A stretch of 64,000 nt of DNA, from NCBI GenBank assembly GCA_026400355.1, contig JAPLPE010000016.1, positions 1 to 64,000 on the forward strand. Direction: 5' to 3'. The position numbers and the translations under genes were made by a program. The notes under the pieces are model-generated. The model was not told the DNA's origin. It worked only from the letters and a program-made list of their open reading frames with translations, and did not search any database. Within the stretch, counting starts at the first letter, position 1. Each line of letters opens with the position of its first letter. This stretch comes from Rhodobacterales bacterium. GTDB taxonomy: Bacteria; Pseudomonadota; Alphaproteobacteria; Rhodobacterales; Rhodobacteraceae. Positions 55,625 to 63,841 of the stretch are shown here, piece by piece.

Positions 55625-55774
55625 ACGGAAAACGGAATCCGTGACGCTACCGCAAGGTACCGCGAATGAGGGTACTACGACCCTCCGTTGCCAGGGTGAT
55701 GACATCGGAAAATCGGAGTCCGGGACGCTACCGCAAGGTACCGCGAATGAGGGGAACATCCGACCCTCCGTCAC
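55625..55774. repeat. Two imperfect ~65-bp direct repeats with 81-bp period and internal hairpins
   Basis: A 30-bp core (begins GACGCTACCGCAAGG, ends CGAATGAGGG) is identical at 55643-55672 and 55724-55753, flanked by further similarity (CGGAAAA before, GACCCTCCGT after). Each copy contains TACC-GCAA-GGTA, a stem capped by a GNRA-type loop, and GAGGG...CCCTC. The period is 27 codons, so reading frames also repeat, but no gene is supported. It lies just beyond the 3' end of the Mu-like gene block. Confidence 0.8.
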
Positions 55775-56124
55775 CCGCCCCGCGCCTTCATGTATTTCCG
55801 GACGGTCGTATCTGACACCTTGAGCGTCAACGCGATGGACTTGACGTCCGCACCGCGCGCCGCGAGGTAGGCGGCAATCCACGGTTTTGCGGACGGTATG
55901 CGACGGGGCAGGCTTTCGCCGATGGTGCCCATGACCTTTGCCTTGTCCAGACCGTTCAGGCGGACAATGTCGCTGTCTTCGCGCGGGTTCTTGCGAAAGT
56001 AGGTTTCAACCCCGCCGAACTGCAACAGGAAGGCTATCGCGAGGTCGAAGCCCATCACGGTCACGAAAGGCTCCACCTGTGCGGTGGGCCGGGGATAGGC
56101 GATGGCAAGGGCATTGTGGCTCAT
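55771..56124 (-). CDS. Mor-like helix-turn-helix protein of Mu-like remnant
   Basis: This 117-residue protein starts at MSHNALAIAY, overlapping the upstream gene by 4 nt. The segment AIAFLLQFGGVETYF resembles the dimerisation region of Mor/C middle-gene activators (FGGxxxYxP), and the C-terminus PWIAAYLAARGADVKSIALT, KVSDTTVRKYMKARGG is a helix-turn-helix. Mor-type proteins activate middle/late transcription in Mu-like phages. The similarity is by eye and modest. It is the last gene of the minus-strand phage block. Confidence 0.5.
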   Translation of the reverse strand: MSHNALAIAYPRPTAQVEPFVTVMGFDLAIAFLLQFGGVETYFRKNPREDSDIVRLNGLDKAKVMGTIGESLPRRIPSAKPWIAAYLAARGADVKSIALTLKVSDTTVRKYMKARGG

Positions 56125-56516
56125 GTCAGGACACCCTTGGAAGAGAATTCCGGCTGACGGCGGTACCACCGATGCAAGGCGCTCACGCTTGTCCGCCGTC
56201 CAGGCGGGAAGTGATCCGCAACGGCAGTGGCAAGCTGCTTGAATGTCATCCGGTCAAGCCGGGCACGGACGAAGGCCTGCAGCTCAGGGTCACAGTCAAG
56301 GGGCGAGAGGGTACCGCGCCGGTGCGCGGCGCGGTGCGCATCCATCGGAGACAGGGCTTCAACAGGGTCTTGAACACCCCGTTTAAGGGGGTCTTGAACG
56401 GCCCTTTGAAGGGCTGCGTGAACGCGGTCCAAAGACGCGGTGAGTTCGGATGCAAGAGCGGTCGCAATGCGCAGCTCATGCTGCACAGCTCCGATGTCAT
56501 CGCCCCCGTCCTGCAT
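56121..56516 (-). CDS. Mu-like remnant protein with predicted helix-turn-helix end
   Basis: This 131-residue protein starts at MQDGGDDIGAVQHELRI with AGGA upstream. A helical N-terminal half (ATALASELTASLDRVHAALQ) is followed by DPELQAFVRARLDRMTFKQL and SVSALHRWYRRQPEFS, a layout reminiscent of small terminase-like or DUF3486 proteins of Mu-like phages. Three near-repeats at the DNA level occur around 56375-56430 (AAGGG and GTCTTGAACxxCC). I do not assign a function. Confidence 0.45.
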   Translation of the reverse strand: MQDGGDDIGAVQHELRIATALASELTASLDRVHAALQRAVQDPLKRGVQDPVEALSPMDAHRAAHRRGTLSPLDCDPELQAFVRARLDRMTFKQLATAVADHFPPGRRTSVSALHRWYRRQPEFSSKGVLT

Positions 56517-56640
56517 GTTCCTGACCTTTCGCTGTTGGTGGCCCCGCCCGGAATGAGGCATCCGGGCGGGGCTGACTTGCAGTGGGCAGGACAAACCTTG
56601 CAAGCCTCAGACCGGGGCGGCTGCCCCGCCCGGCCCGATC

Positions 56641-57609
56641 TCAGTCTTTCAGGCTACCCGGTGGCAGGCCGAGCCGCGCGCAGATCGCGTCCGCCTCGGG
56701 CGAGACATGGCGATTGCCACGATTGAGGGGCGGTGGCGCGCTCAGATGCGCGGACACCTTCAACAGGTGCCCATAGGCCGGGGCGCTGGTCTCCAGGAAG
56801 GTGTCGAAGGCCTCCGGATCAGACCGGCAAAGGTCCACCGCCCAGGGCCGCATTGCTGACGTGAGATACCCTTTGCGGAACGCCTCATCGACCTTAAGCG
56901 TTGCGGTTTCCTCCGCCATGGATGCAATCCGGGCGTTCCTGTCGGCCAGAAGTTCAGCCATCGCCGCGACTGGCGCGAACTTGGCCGGGTCCGGGGTTGC
57001 CTTGTCGGTCAGGCGCTTTTCCAGCGCCATCAGGATCGTTTCGGCATCGGCATCAGGGGGCAGACCCAAGGCCACCGCAAAACGTTCCATGAAGGTCATG
57101 TCAGGTGTCTGATCGGGCGTCATGCTGTCCTCTTGTGCTGCAAGGGCTGCAAGTTCAAGGTTCGGGGCGTGGACAAGTCCGGCCCCTTTCAGGCGGACAA
57201 TGCGGCGATCTGTCGTGCGATAGACCAGGACGGGCGACAGGTAGCGATATTCGCGCGCGGCGATCATGTTCCGGGCCGTCGCGGTCCATTCGACGCGCCC
57301 CCACAGGCCAGTTGCCGTGACCTTGAGCGCCTTGATCCAGCCTGCTGCCGGGACAGGTCCGACCGTGCCGGGCCGTTCGGTCTGATGTTCAAAGTCCACC
57401 GGCAGATCGACCTTGGCGGCATTGAACGCGGTCACCACGGCCCCCGGATCGTCCAGGACGAAGGTCCGACCGTCGCGCCCGGTCATGGCCCCCATTGGCA
57501 ACAGATGGACCCATGCGGGGGCCGTGCCGGACGGGGTTCCCAAGTCGCGGTCGCAGACAGCGGTCAAGGTGGCGCTCGGGGCGCTCCGGTTGACGCTCAC
57601 GGCGATCAC
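56641..57609 (-). CDS. Mu-like phage head protease/scaffold (gpI-type)
   Basis: This protein of about 322 residues starts at GTG 57609, overlapping the gpT-type stop (GTGA). The N-terminus HLLPMGAMTGRDGRTFVLDD, AVVTAFNAAKVDLPVDFEHQ and ARNMIAAREYRYLSPVLVY match the Mu gpI protease domain (PVDFEHQT block), and the C-terminal half (KVDEAFRKGYLTSAMRPWAV) is the scaffold-like region. gpI processes the prohead. The gene seems intact, but tail, portal and terminase large genes are absent. Confidence 0.85.
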   Translation of the reverse strand: MIAVSVNRSAPSATLTAVCDRDLGTPSGTAPAWVHLLPMGAMTGRDGRTFVLDDPGAVVTAFNAAKVDLPVDFEHQTERPGTVGPVPAAGWIKALKVTATGLWGRVEWTATARNMIAAREYRYLSPVLVYRTTDRRIVRLKGAGLVHAPNLELAALAAQEDSMTPDQTPDMTFMERFAVALGLPPDADAETILMALEKRLTDKATPDPAKFAPVAAMAELLADRNARIASMAEETATLKVDEAFRKGYLTSAMRPWAVDLCRSDPEAFDTFLETSAPAYGHLLKVSAHLSAPPPLNRGNRHVSPEADAICARLGLPPGSLKD

Positions 57610-58505
57610 GGCAGCAGATAGGGTGCGACGATCAATTCCGCAGTGCGTGCCCAGGGATTGCTGGCCCCGCCAGTTGCGTATTCGCTGTTGAGGATTTCCA
57701 ACCCCGCCGCTTCGAGGGCAGGCGGCACGACAAGAACCGTGGGAATGACACCCAATGGACGGCCCCCATCTGCCCGAAAGGCCCGCATTGCGGCACGCGC
57801 TGCGGCATAGTTCGCGACGTTCAAAGTCTGTCTGGACCCATAGGCCAGTTGCCACAATCCGAAACCGGCATTTACCCGCGCCCGAACGCCATACAGGTAA
57901 ATGTCATTGTTGAAGACCATTTCGTCGCTTGATCTGTCTTGCGTCTGGAATTCGTATCCTTCGCGCTCTTGCCAGACAATCGGACGCACGGCCCGAGTCG
58001 TATCCATCAGATACCAGCCTGTGCCTGCACCGCCGCCGCTGTTGCTGACGGTCACGATTGTCACGCCGTCCCTGTCCAGGACGGGATGCGTCGTGCCAAA
58101 GAAGGGCGTGCCGTCATAGCCATTCGTGGTAAAGCCAGCGGCCAGCAAGCTGAAGACCAGTTCGTCCTTATGCTGTTTCGCCAAAAGCCCCATTTCAGCA
58201 AACATGGGCGCAAAGACGCCAAGCCAGTCATCGGCAATGTCTTCGCGCGCGACGCCGATTGTGTTTTCGAATTTCCGGTTCAGGATCGTGAAGGTGCTTG
58301 CCGAAATGTTCTGGACGACGCGGGGGCCGATCCATTCGCGAAGGGTCGGAAGATTGCCGAACCACGAATAGGTTTCGTCGCGGCCCGCGCTCTGCATTGT
58401 CATGGCGATCTTGTCGGCAAAGGTCGGGGCTTTGTCGTAGCTGTCCCGGTACTTGGCCTGAAAGCCTTTGTAGACCAGATCAAGCGCATTTTCGTTGATA
58501 AGCAT
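57606..58505 (-). CDS. Mu-like phage major head subunit (gpT-type)
   Basis: This 299-residue protein starts MLINENALDLVYKGFQAKYR, with AAGGGA upstream; the frame is open 74 codons further but without family resemblance. Family blocks are SWFGNLPTLREWIGPRVVQN, FENTIGVAREDIADDWLGVF, GTPFFGTTHPVL and YLYGVRARVNAGFGLWQLAY. It forms the capsid shell in Mu-like phages. It lies upstream of the gpI-type gene, the reverse of the order in Mu itself. Confidence 0.88.
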   Translation of the reverse strand: MLINENALDLVYKGFQAKYRDSYDKAPTFADKIAMTMQSAGRDETYSWFGNLPTLREWIGPRVVQNISASTFTILNRKFENTIGVAREDIADDWLGVFAPMFAEMGLLAKQHKDELVFSLLAAGFTTNGYDGTPFFGTTHPVLDRDGVTIVTVSNSGGGAGTGWYLMDTTRAVRPIVWQEREGYEFQTQDRSSDEMVFNNDIYLYGVRARVNAGFGLWQLAYGSRQTLNVANYAAARAAMRAFRADGGRPLGVIPTVLVVPPALEAAGLEILNSEYATGGASNPWARTAELIVAPYLLP

Positions 58506-59000
58506 CGGTCGGTGTCCCTTTGAGCGGATGCAGCCCGCGCGCGATGCGCGGAACATTCCGGGACAATGTAGAAGAATGCGGAAACCCGATCCACGCACAA
58601 CGGTTTGAGAGTTGCATACGGCGGGGCCTCCCAGCCGGTTTCCCGGAAACCCCGCATGGCGCTCCGATCCTGAGATCGTGCCACGGCAGGGAGAATAGCA
58701 CCGTGTCACGCCTGCGGCTTGACGCATATCATCAGGGACGGATGATGTGAAGATGTTGGCCCATTGGGGCGGTCAGACTTGAAGGTGCCGCAGTACTGAT
58801 CTGCCCGGTGGCCTTACGTCAGAAATCCTCGCCTCCGCCGCTCCGACCGCACCTCCGACCGACCCCGCGAAGCCCGCTTCGATTATTAAACGGGTTTCAG
58901 GCGAAATTAAACGGGGTACGGCCTGAATTGGTGTTGGAGTGGCGCAGACCGCCCAAGGCCGCTCCACGGGCTTCCTATGGGGCCTCTACGAATGAGCAAA
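58506..59000. other. Gene-free spacer within the Mu-like remnant
   Basis: About 500 bases between the terminator after gemA and the gpT-type gene hold only short frames without motifs. In a complete Mu-like phage this interval would hold many genes, so it probably marks a deletion point. Confidence 0.5.
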
Positions 59001-59030
59001 GGGCGGCGCGTCCGTCAGACCGCGCCGCCC
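59001..59030 (-). terminator. Intrinsic terminator after gemA
   Basis: GGGCGGCGCG (59001-59010) and CGCGCCGCCC (59021-59030) are perfect complements around a 10-nt loop; read on the minus strand the stem is followed by TTTGCT. It lies 34 bp past the gemA stop and would end the early phage transcript. Confidence 0.75.
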
Positions 59031-59064
59031 TTCCATGCCAGGCCGAACAAATGCGCCCGGAACG

Positions 59065-59499
59065 CTATGCAGCCCGCGCCTTGTGGGCTTTCATCGCCTT
59101 CAGGACCGCAATGGCCTTCTGACCATCAGCCGACGACAGAAACCGGAGACTGTCCACTTTGAAGGTCCGCTTCAACCAGGTGTTCAGGCCCGTGGCGTCA
59201 ACGTCCTTGCCCGCGACCCTTTGGCCGGACCATTCCCGCCACAGTGCGCGGATCAGTTCGATCTGCGCAAAGGACGCCATGCCCGGCCGCTCCCCGTAAT
59301 CGTGCCCGGTCTTTTCCAAGGGCTTGAAACCGCAATAGCCGAAAAAGCCCATGACCGCGTCAAAGCCCTCTTGGTCCAGTTCGGTCGAAGTAGTGACCCC
59401 GGCAATCTGTACCAGTGCGGACCGGTAATGTGCGTCCGTCAGTTTTAAGTGCGCCTTGGCGACGTGTAGGATGGCTTTCTGACTTCTTGAAATGGGCAT
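59065..59499 (-). CDS. GemA-like regulatory protein (DUF1018) of Mu-like remnant
   Basis: This 144-residue protein starts MPISRSQKAILHVAKAHLKL. The blocks DAHYRSALVQIAGVTTSTEL, GFDAVMGFFGYCGF, GMASFAQIELIRALWREW and LNTWLKRTFKVDSLRFLS match the GemA/DUF1018 family of Mu-like early proteins, which affect host gene expression and supercoiling. It ends the early gene block just before the terminator. The length is normal. Confidence 0.88.
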   Translation of the reverse strand: MPISRSQKAILHVAKAHLKLTDAHYRSALVQIAGVTTSTELDQEGFDAVMGFFGYCGFKPLEKTGHDYGERPGMASFAQIELIRALWREWSGQRVAGKDVDATGLNTWLKRTFKVDSLRFLSSADGQKAIAVLKAMKAHKARAA

Positions 59500-59500
59500 T

Positions 59501-59884
59501 TCAACGCACCTTGTCCGGAGCTGTGCGAATGGCGTTGTCGAGTTTTTCGAGAACGTCGATTTCCTTTTCTTCCATGCCGCGGATCGCCCGTGCAGCGAGC
59601 CGCAGTACCGAATTGACCCACGGCTGATCAAGGTCTTGTTCGTAGGAAAGATCAAAGCACATATTGCCCACATCATTCAGAAGCTCGATCAAGTCAGGGA
59701 TTGCCGTATCCAGATCGCTCCATTGCTGATTGGTCAATAAAAGTGTGCGGGGCAAACGTGCGGACCTTTGAGCTTCTTCTTTTGCGGCAATCACCTTGAT
59801 TTCCTCTTCCGACTTGCCGGGAAGATAAGCCGCCTTCCCCTGACGCGCGTTCTTTAAGCGATAGTCTTCGTGATCGTCGCTCAT
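59501..59884 (-). CDS. Hypothetical early protein of Mu-like remnant
   Basis: This 127-residue, strongly charged protein (MSDDHEDYRLKNARQGKAAY, KSEEEIKVIAAKEEAQRSAR) has a mainly helical C-terminal half (WVNSVLRLAARAIRGMEEKE). It overlaps the upstream gene by 4 nt and ends one base before the gemA start, so it belongs to the early operon. No known domain was recognised. Confidence 0.6.
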   Translation of the reverse strand: MSDDHEDYRLKNARQGKAAYLPGKSEEEIKVIAAKEEAQRSARLPRTLLLTNQQWSDLDTAIPDLIELLNDVGNMCFDLSYEQDLDQPWVNSVLRLAARAIRGMEEKEIDVLEKLDNAIRTAPDKVR

Positions 59885-60207
59885 TGGATTTGCCCTTTCG
59901 TTGCAGGCCCGGCAGACACCCTGACCGCCCTTGAAAACAAGGTGATCAGGTATTCGATTTGTTCTTTTGCCAGTCGATTGGGTTCGCGCAAGGATGCCAC
60001 AGTCTTGGCGATGTCACCGGGACGCGCCCCCTTGGTTTCCTGAAGGTCGGCGAGTGTGCGAAGGGCCTTCAAGGTCACTATCAGCGTATGATCGACACCA
60101 CGCAATGCAGCGCCCATCTGCCCGAACAGCATATCGCTGCCGGGCATGATGATGAATTCAAGGTCTGCCTCATCAGTGACCGCTAGATTGATGGAAATGT
60201 CCCGCAT
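59881..60207 (-). CDS. Hypothetical early protein of Mu-like remnant, downstream of MuB-like gene
   Basis: This 108-residue protein (MRDISINLAVTDEADLEFII) has a beta-rich start and a helical remainder (LIVTLKALRTLADLQETKGA, RLAKEQIEYLITLFSRAVRV). Its ATG overlaps the stop of the MuB-like gene. No family is recognised; small proteins at this position are usual in Mu-like early regions. Confidence 0.6.
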   Translation of the reverse strand: MRDISINLAVTDEADLEFIIMPGSDMLFGQMGAALRGVDHTLIVTLKALRTLADLQETKGARPGDIAKTVASLREPNRLAKEQIEYLITLFSRAVRVSAGPATKGQIQ

Positions 60208-61001
60208 CACAGGCCCCCTTTTGGCTCAAGGCCTTCCGCAGTGATTGCTGCGACGACGCTGGCAGGCGTGATCCTGCCCCCACCGAAGTCCATCGCGGTG
60301 GACAGGACGTTGACGACATTCCGCAACCCGCCCCGGCGCTTCGCGGCGCTGCCCAGAACGGCAAGGGTCGGGCTGTCAGTCACACCCCAGCTTTCCGCGA
60401 TGGCCGCAATGTCAGCCTTCGATGCGCCTTTAAGCACAAGGGGACGGCGCATCCGGCTATCGAGTTGCGGATTGTCCGCCATGATCTTCACCAGGGACAA
60501 ATCGCCACAGAAGGCGAGGGCAAAACCGCCCTCTTCCTGACAGGCCCGAAGCCATTCGAAACCGGCGCCCATCAGGCGGGTTTTGTCGTCATACTCATTC
60601 AGGTTCTGCGCCTCGTCTATCATGACAAGGCAACGCGGCCCGATATAGGCGGCAAGGCGTTCGCGCGCGCGGGTCAATCAACCACTGAGGAAATCCTTGT
60701 CCCGGTGACTGCCTGCACCGGTACCCCGCAGAATGCTGTAGGCGATGTTTCACGGCCGCCCTTCGCCCTTCGCAATCCTGAGATAGACCGCGCCCCCTCC
60801 GAGCTGGTCCGCCAAGTGCATCAGTGTCTGGGTTTTCCCGATACCGGGCGCGCCCGCGATCATGGATACGCCGCCGTTATTCAGCGACTGGATCAGGCCA
60901 AGGGTGGTCGCGATCTCGCCCGCCGTCGCGGTCTTCACGAATGCTCCCGGATCGGGGCGGGCTGGCGCATCGGTCTTTGCAAGTCTGAATATTTCTGCCA
61001 T
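60207..61001 (-). pseudogene. MuB-like AAA+ ATPase gene with two in-frame UGA codons
   Basis: A single frame encodes a MuB-like target-selection ATPase: start MAEIFRLAKTDAPARP with AGGAAAG upstream, Walker A SMIAGAPGIGKTQTLMHLAD, Walker B RCLVMIDEAQNLNEYDDK, and the C-terminal part SAAKRRGGLRNVVNVLSTAM. TGA codons at 60750-60752 (after KGEGRP) and 60678-60680 (before LTRARERL) interrupt it between the two Walker motifs. The sequence between them (NIAYSILRGTGAG, DKDFLSG) is still protein-like and in frame, and a TGG codon would suit both places. Most simply, the gene is dead through two nonsense mutations. Confidence 0.8.
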
Positions 61002-61066
61002 GTCTTTCCTCGCTTTGGGTGCGGGCTTGCCCGCGTTCATCGGTCTGAGGGGCGCGCCAACGCCCT

Positions 61067-61723
61067 TCAGACCACTTTCATGCCCTTTGCCTTAAGTCGT
61101 TCGGCAATGGCCCGTTCCATGTTGCGCTGCATGTCTTCCGGCACTGGCGGCGCAGTGTTCTCGATCAAGGGGGCGTAACTCGGCGCGGCGACGGTGCGGC
61201 GTGACCGCTTCAGGCGACCCCCGAACTGTCCGGCGACAATCCCGCCTTGTGCGGGCGGGGACACTTCCGCACTGTCATCCCCCAGCGCCGCCAGTGCGGC
61301 CCGCATCGCTTCATCAGACAAGAAGCCCGCCGCCGCCTCTGCCGCCGCCACGGCATCCCGTGCGGCCTTGCGGTTGCGGGCCGCAATCCGCGCCCCGTCG
61401 ACGTCGCCATATGCCCCGCGCTGGACAGGCGCGATGCCTTGGCAGATGAGATTGCCGTCGGCATCCCATGCGATAGCCGGGGCGCTGAAATCGTCCGGAT
61501 CACGGCCCAAAAGGATCGGCCCCTTCTTGTGATGCCTCAGAAGCGCGTCTTGTGTCTCCGGACCCCCGTAAATCCAGTTTTCAACATGGATTTGCCCGCG
61601 CCTGTCGACCGAAACCGGACTGTAGATCAGGGACCCAAGGTAAAGCTGCCACTGCGTCGGTTGACGGCGAACACGAGAGGCAAGGCCTGCGTCAAGGACG
61701 TCGCGATAGGATCGGCCGTGCAT
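61067..61723 (-). pseudogene. MuA-type transposase, C-terminal part only
   Basis: About 218 residues correspond to the beta-barrel and C-terminal part of MuA-type transposases: SRVRRQPTQWQLYLGSLIYS, GQIHVENWIYGGPETQDALL, PILLGRDPDDFSAPAIAWDA and AAEAAAGFLSDEAMRAALAA. The N-terminal DNA-binding and DDE catalytic domains are missing; sequence to the right (61724-62146) is unrelated. The first ATG is probably accidental. The prophage is therefore unable to transpose by itself. Confidence 0.8.
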
Positions 61724-62146
61724 TTCCGATCATTGCCGGCAAGTTTGCCTCACCGCACAACGCTCGGGAACTACGGGTCCATCCTGACGCTGCGCAGTCG
61801 CTATGTGGGTGGATTCCAGTCCCGCAAGGCGATCCCCCTGTCGCAGGTCAGCGACGTCCGCCTGTTCCGCCATGCGTTCACCCATGAAGACGCAGCTGAC
61901 TCTGCCACCAATTTGACGACCCTGATGATCTTGTTCAACGAAGGCGAACGTCTCCTCTTGCCTCTCCATGTTTGCGATCACAAGAACCACCTGAGCCGAG
62001 ATGAACTCACCATTCACACCGCGCGATACTCGGCCGGATGGGCAAGTCTACGCAGGCCTTGTTACCAAACTGAAGATTAGCTGTCGCACAATCGTCATGA
62101 GTGACGCCTAAGAGGATCAAGTCGTTTAACTTCTTGGATCAATGGA
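61724..62146. other. Boundary stretch between Mu-like remnant and phosphonate-type transporter
   Basis: A plus-strand frame is open across this region to 62080, but its upstream half is antisense to the transposase relic and no motif is recognised in the remainder. The promoter of the transporter at 62147 must lie here. No Mu-type end could be identified by eye. Confidence 0.5.
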
Positions 62147-63013
62147 ATGAAACAGCTTCTGGCAACCGGCCTGCTGGCCGCAACGATCGCTTTTGCCGCG
62201 CCTGTACTGGCGCAGGATACCATCCGCTTTGCCGTGACCGACATCGACGGTCTCGAAGAGCTTCAGCAAAACATGGGTCCGTTCAAGGATGCATTTGAAG
62301 CAGCCTCGGGTCTGAAGGTCGAGTTCTTCCCCGTGTCGGGCCGCACCGTCGCTGTAGAAGCGATGGCCGCCGATCAGGTCGATTTCGTGCTCACCGGCCC
62401 GGCAGAATATGTGGTGTTCAACGCGCGTCTGGATGCTCAGCCTGTTGTGGTCTGGGAACGGCCCGACTACTACTCCAACCTTGTGGTGCTGGATTCCAGC
62501 CCGGTGCAAACACCCGCCGACCTCAAGGGCCAGAAGATTTCGTTTGGCGAGATTGGCTCGACGTCTCAGCATCTGGGGCCGGTGACGATCCTGGCTGAAG
62601 CGGGATTGACTTATAGCGTCGACTACGAGCCGGTCTTTCTGAACCGCAACGTTGCGGTCGAGGCGTTGATCTCTGGTGAAATCGCGGCAATCGGCCTGAA
62701 CCGGACGCATATCGAAAGCATCACCGAAAAGTTCCCTGACCAGTCCTTCCGGGTTATTGCGAGCGGTGAACCCTTGCCAAGCGACTTGCTGGTGGTTTCG
62801 CCGACCGTGTCTCCCGAAGTTGTCAACCTGGTTCGACAGACATTCGTCGATCATGGCCCCGATCTGCTTGCTGCGGTCACGTCGACCGAAGCGAATGCCA
62901 AGTTCATCGGTGGCGGGTTCACAACCAACGTGGACGATACCGACTATGATCTGGTCCGCAACATGTTCGCCAATATCGGCGTGACCGAGTTCCAGGAGTT
63001 CGTGGGCGAATAG
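62147..63013 (+). CDS. phnD: Phosphonate/phosphite-type ABC transporter binding protein
   Basis: This 288-residue protein has a Sec signal peptide ending AAPVLAQ. The mature part is of the PhnD/PtxB family: VEFFPVSGRTVAVEAMAADQ, VDFVLTGPAEYVVFNARLDA, DLKGQKISFGEIGSTSQHLG and VAVEALISGEIAAIGLNRTH. Such proteins bind phosphonates, phosphite or phosphate esters in the periplasm. An ATPase gene follows 24 bp downstream and a permease gene after it. The symbol reflects family, not a proven ligand. Confidence 0.88.
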   Translation: MKQLLATGLLAATIAFAAPVLAQDTIRFAVTDIDGLEELQQNMGPFKDAFEAASGLKVEFFPVSGRTVAVEAMAADQVDFVLTGPAEYVVFNARLDAQPVVVWERPDYYSNLVVLDSSPVQTPADLKGQKISFGEIGSTSQHLGPVTILAEAGLTYSVDYEPVFLNRNVAVEALISGEIAAIGLNRTHIESITEKFPDQSFRVIASGEPLPSDLLVVSPTVSPEVVNLVRQTFVDHGPDLLAAVTSTEANAKFIGGGFTTNVDDTDYDLVRNMFANIGVTEFQEFVGE

Positions 63014-63037
63014 CCCGGCGCCGCTGGATCAAGACCG

Positions 63038-63841
63038 GTGAACACACCGTTGGCACATGCTGTTGAGGAGGCAGGCGTCACGGCTTTGGCGCCTGTCCTT
63101 TCGGTTTCGGGCCTCGCGAAATCCTATGATGGCAGGGTGATCCTTCAGAGTCTGACCTTCGCCCTTTCGGAACGGCAATCAACCGCCCTGATCGGCGCGA
63201 ACGGATCGGGCAAGTCTACCTTGCTCAAATGTCTCGTCCGCCTGACAGAACCTACGGCTGGCCGGATCGACATGCTGGGTCAGGATGTTCGCGCTCTGGG
63301 TCCAAACGAATTGCGACGATTCCGGGCACAAGTCGGCATTGTCTGGCAGCGGCACAACCTGGTGCCGCGCATTTCGGCCCTGTCCAACGTCGTCCATGGT
63401 GTTCAGGCGCGGATGTCGGGCCCCCGGTCCTGGTTTCAGGCTTTGGCGCCGGCCACCGTCCGGGCCGAGGCAATGTCCTGTCTGGAACGGGTCGGGCTGG
63501 CCGATCGGGCGATGACCCGTGTCGACAGCTTGTCCGGCGGCCAACAACAACGCGTCGCCATCGCGCGGATGCTGATGCAGCGGCCGGCTTTCATCCTTGC
63601 AGACGAACCAGATGCAAGCCTCGATCCTCAGACCGGCGAAGAGGTGATGGCACTCCTGCTTGGTCTTGTAAGGCAGGACGGGCTGTCGCTGTTGATGATT
63701 TCACACCGACTGGAGCACACGTTGCGGTTTTCAGACCGTATTCTGGGCCTGACCCAGGGTCGCATCACGCTGGACCAGCCAACCGCTCTGGCAAACGTCA
63801 CAGATCTGCGACGGTTCTTTGAGCATCCGGAGACGCCATGA
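63038..63841 (+). CDS. phnC: Phosphonate-type ABC transporter ATPase
   Basis: This 267-residue ATPase starts at GTG 63038. Walker A is [20 protein letters not shown], the Q-loop [20 protein letters not shown] is of the PhnC type, the signature is [16 protein letters not shown], Walker [17 protein letters not shown] and the H-loop [15 protein letters not shown]. Its stop overlaps the permease start (ATGA). The order binding protein, ATPase, permease matches phnCDE/ptxABC-type importers. Confidence 0.9.
   Translation: MNTPLAHAVEEAGVTALAPVLSVSGLAKSYDGRVILQSLTFALSERQSTALIGANGSGKSTLLKCLVRLTEPTAGRIDMLGQDVRALGPNELRRFRAQVGIVWQRHNLVPRISALSNVVHGVQARMSGPRSWFQALAPATVRAEAMSCLERVGLADRAMTRVDSLSGGQQQRVAIARMLMQRPAFILADEPDASLDPQTGEEVMALLLGLVRQDGLSLLMISHRLEHTLRFSDRILGLTQGRITLDQPTALANVTDLRRFFEHPETP

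Noticed and set aside
55625-55774. CRISPR array
   Set aside because: Only two repeat copies, with the similarity extending through the would-be spacer and no cas genes in the window.
60678-60752. UGA read as tryptophan (altered genetic code)
   Set aside because: Intact housekeeping genes in the window end in TGA and use TGG for Trp; only relic genes have internal TGA.
61247-62080. 277-codon plus-strand gene at the Mu-like boundary
   Set aside because: Its first half is antisense to the transposase relic and no domain is recognised in the second half, so it is recorded only as a boundary stretch.
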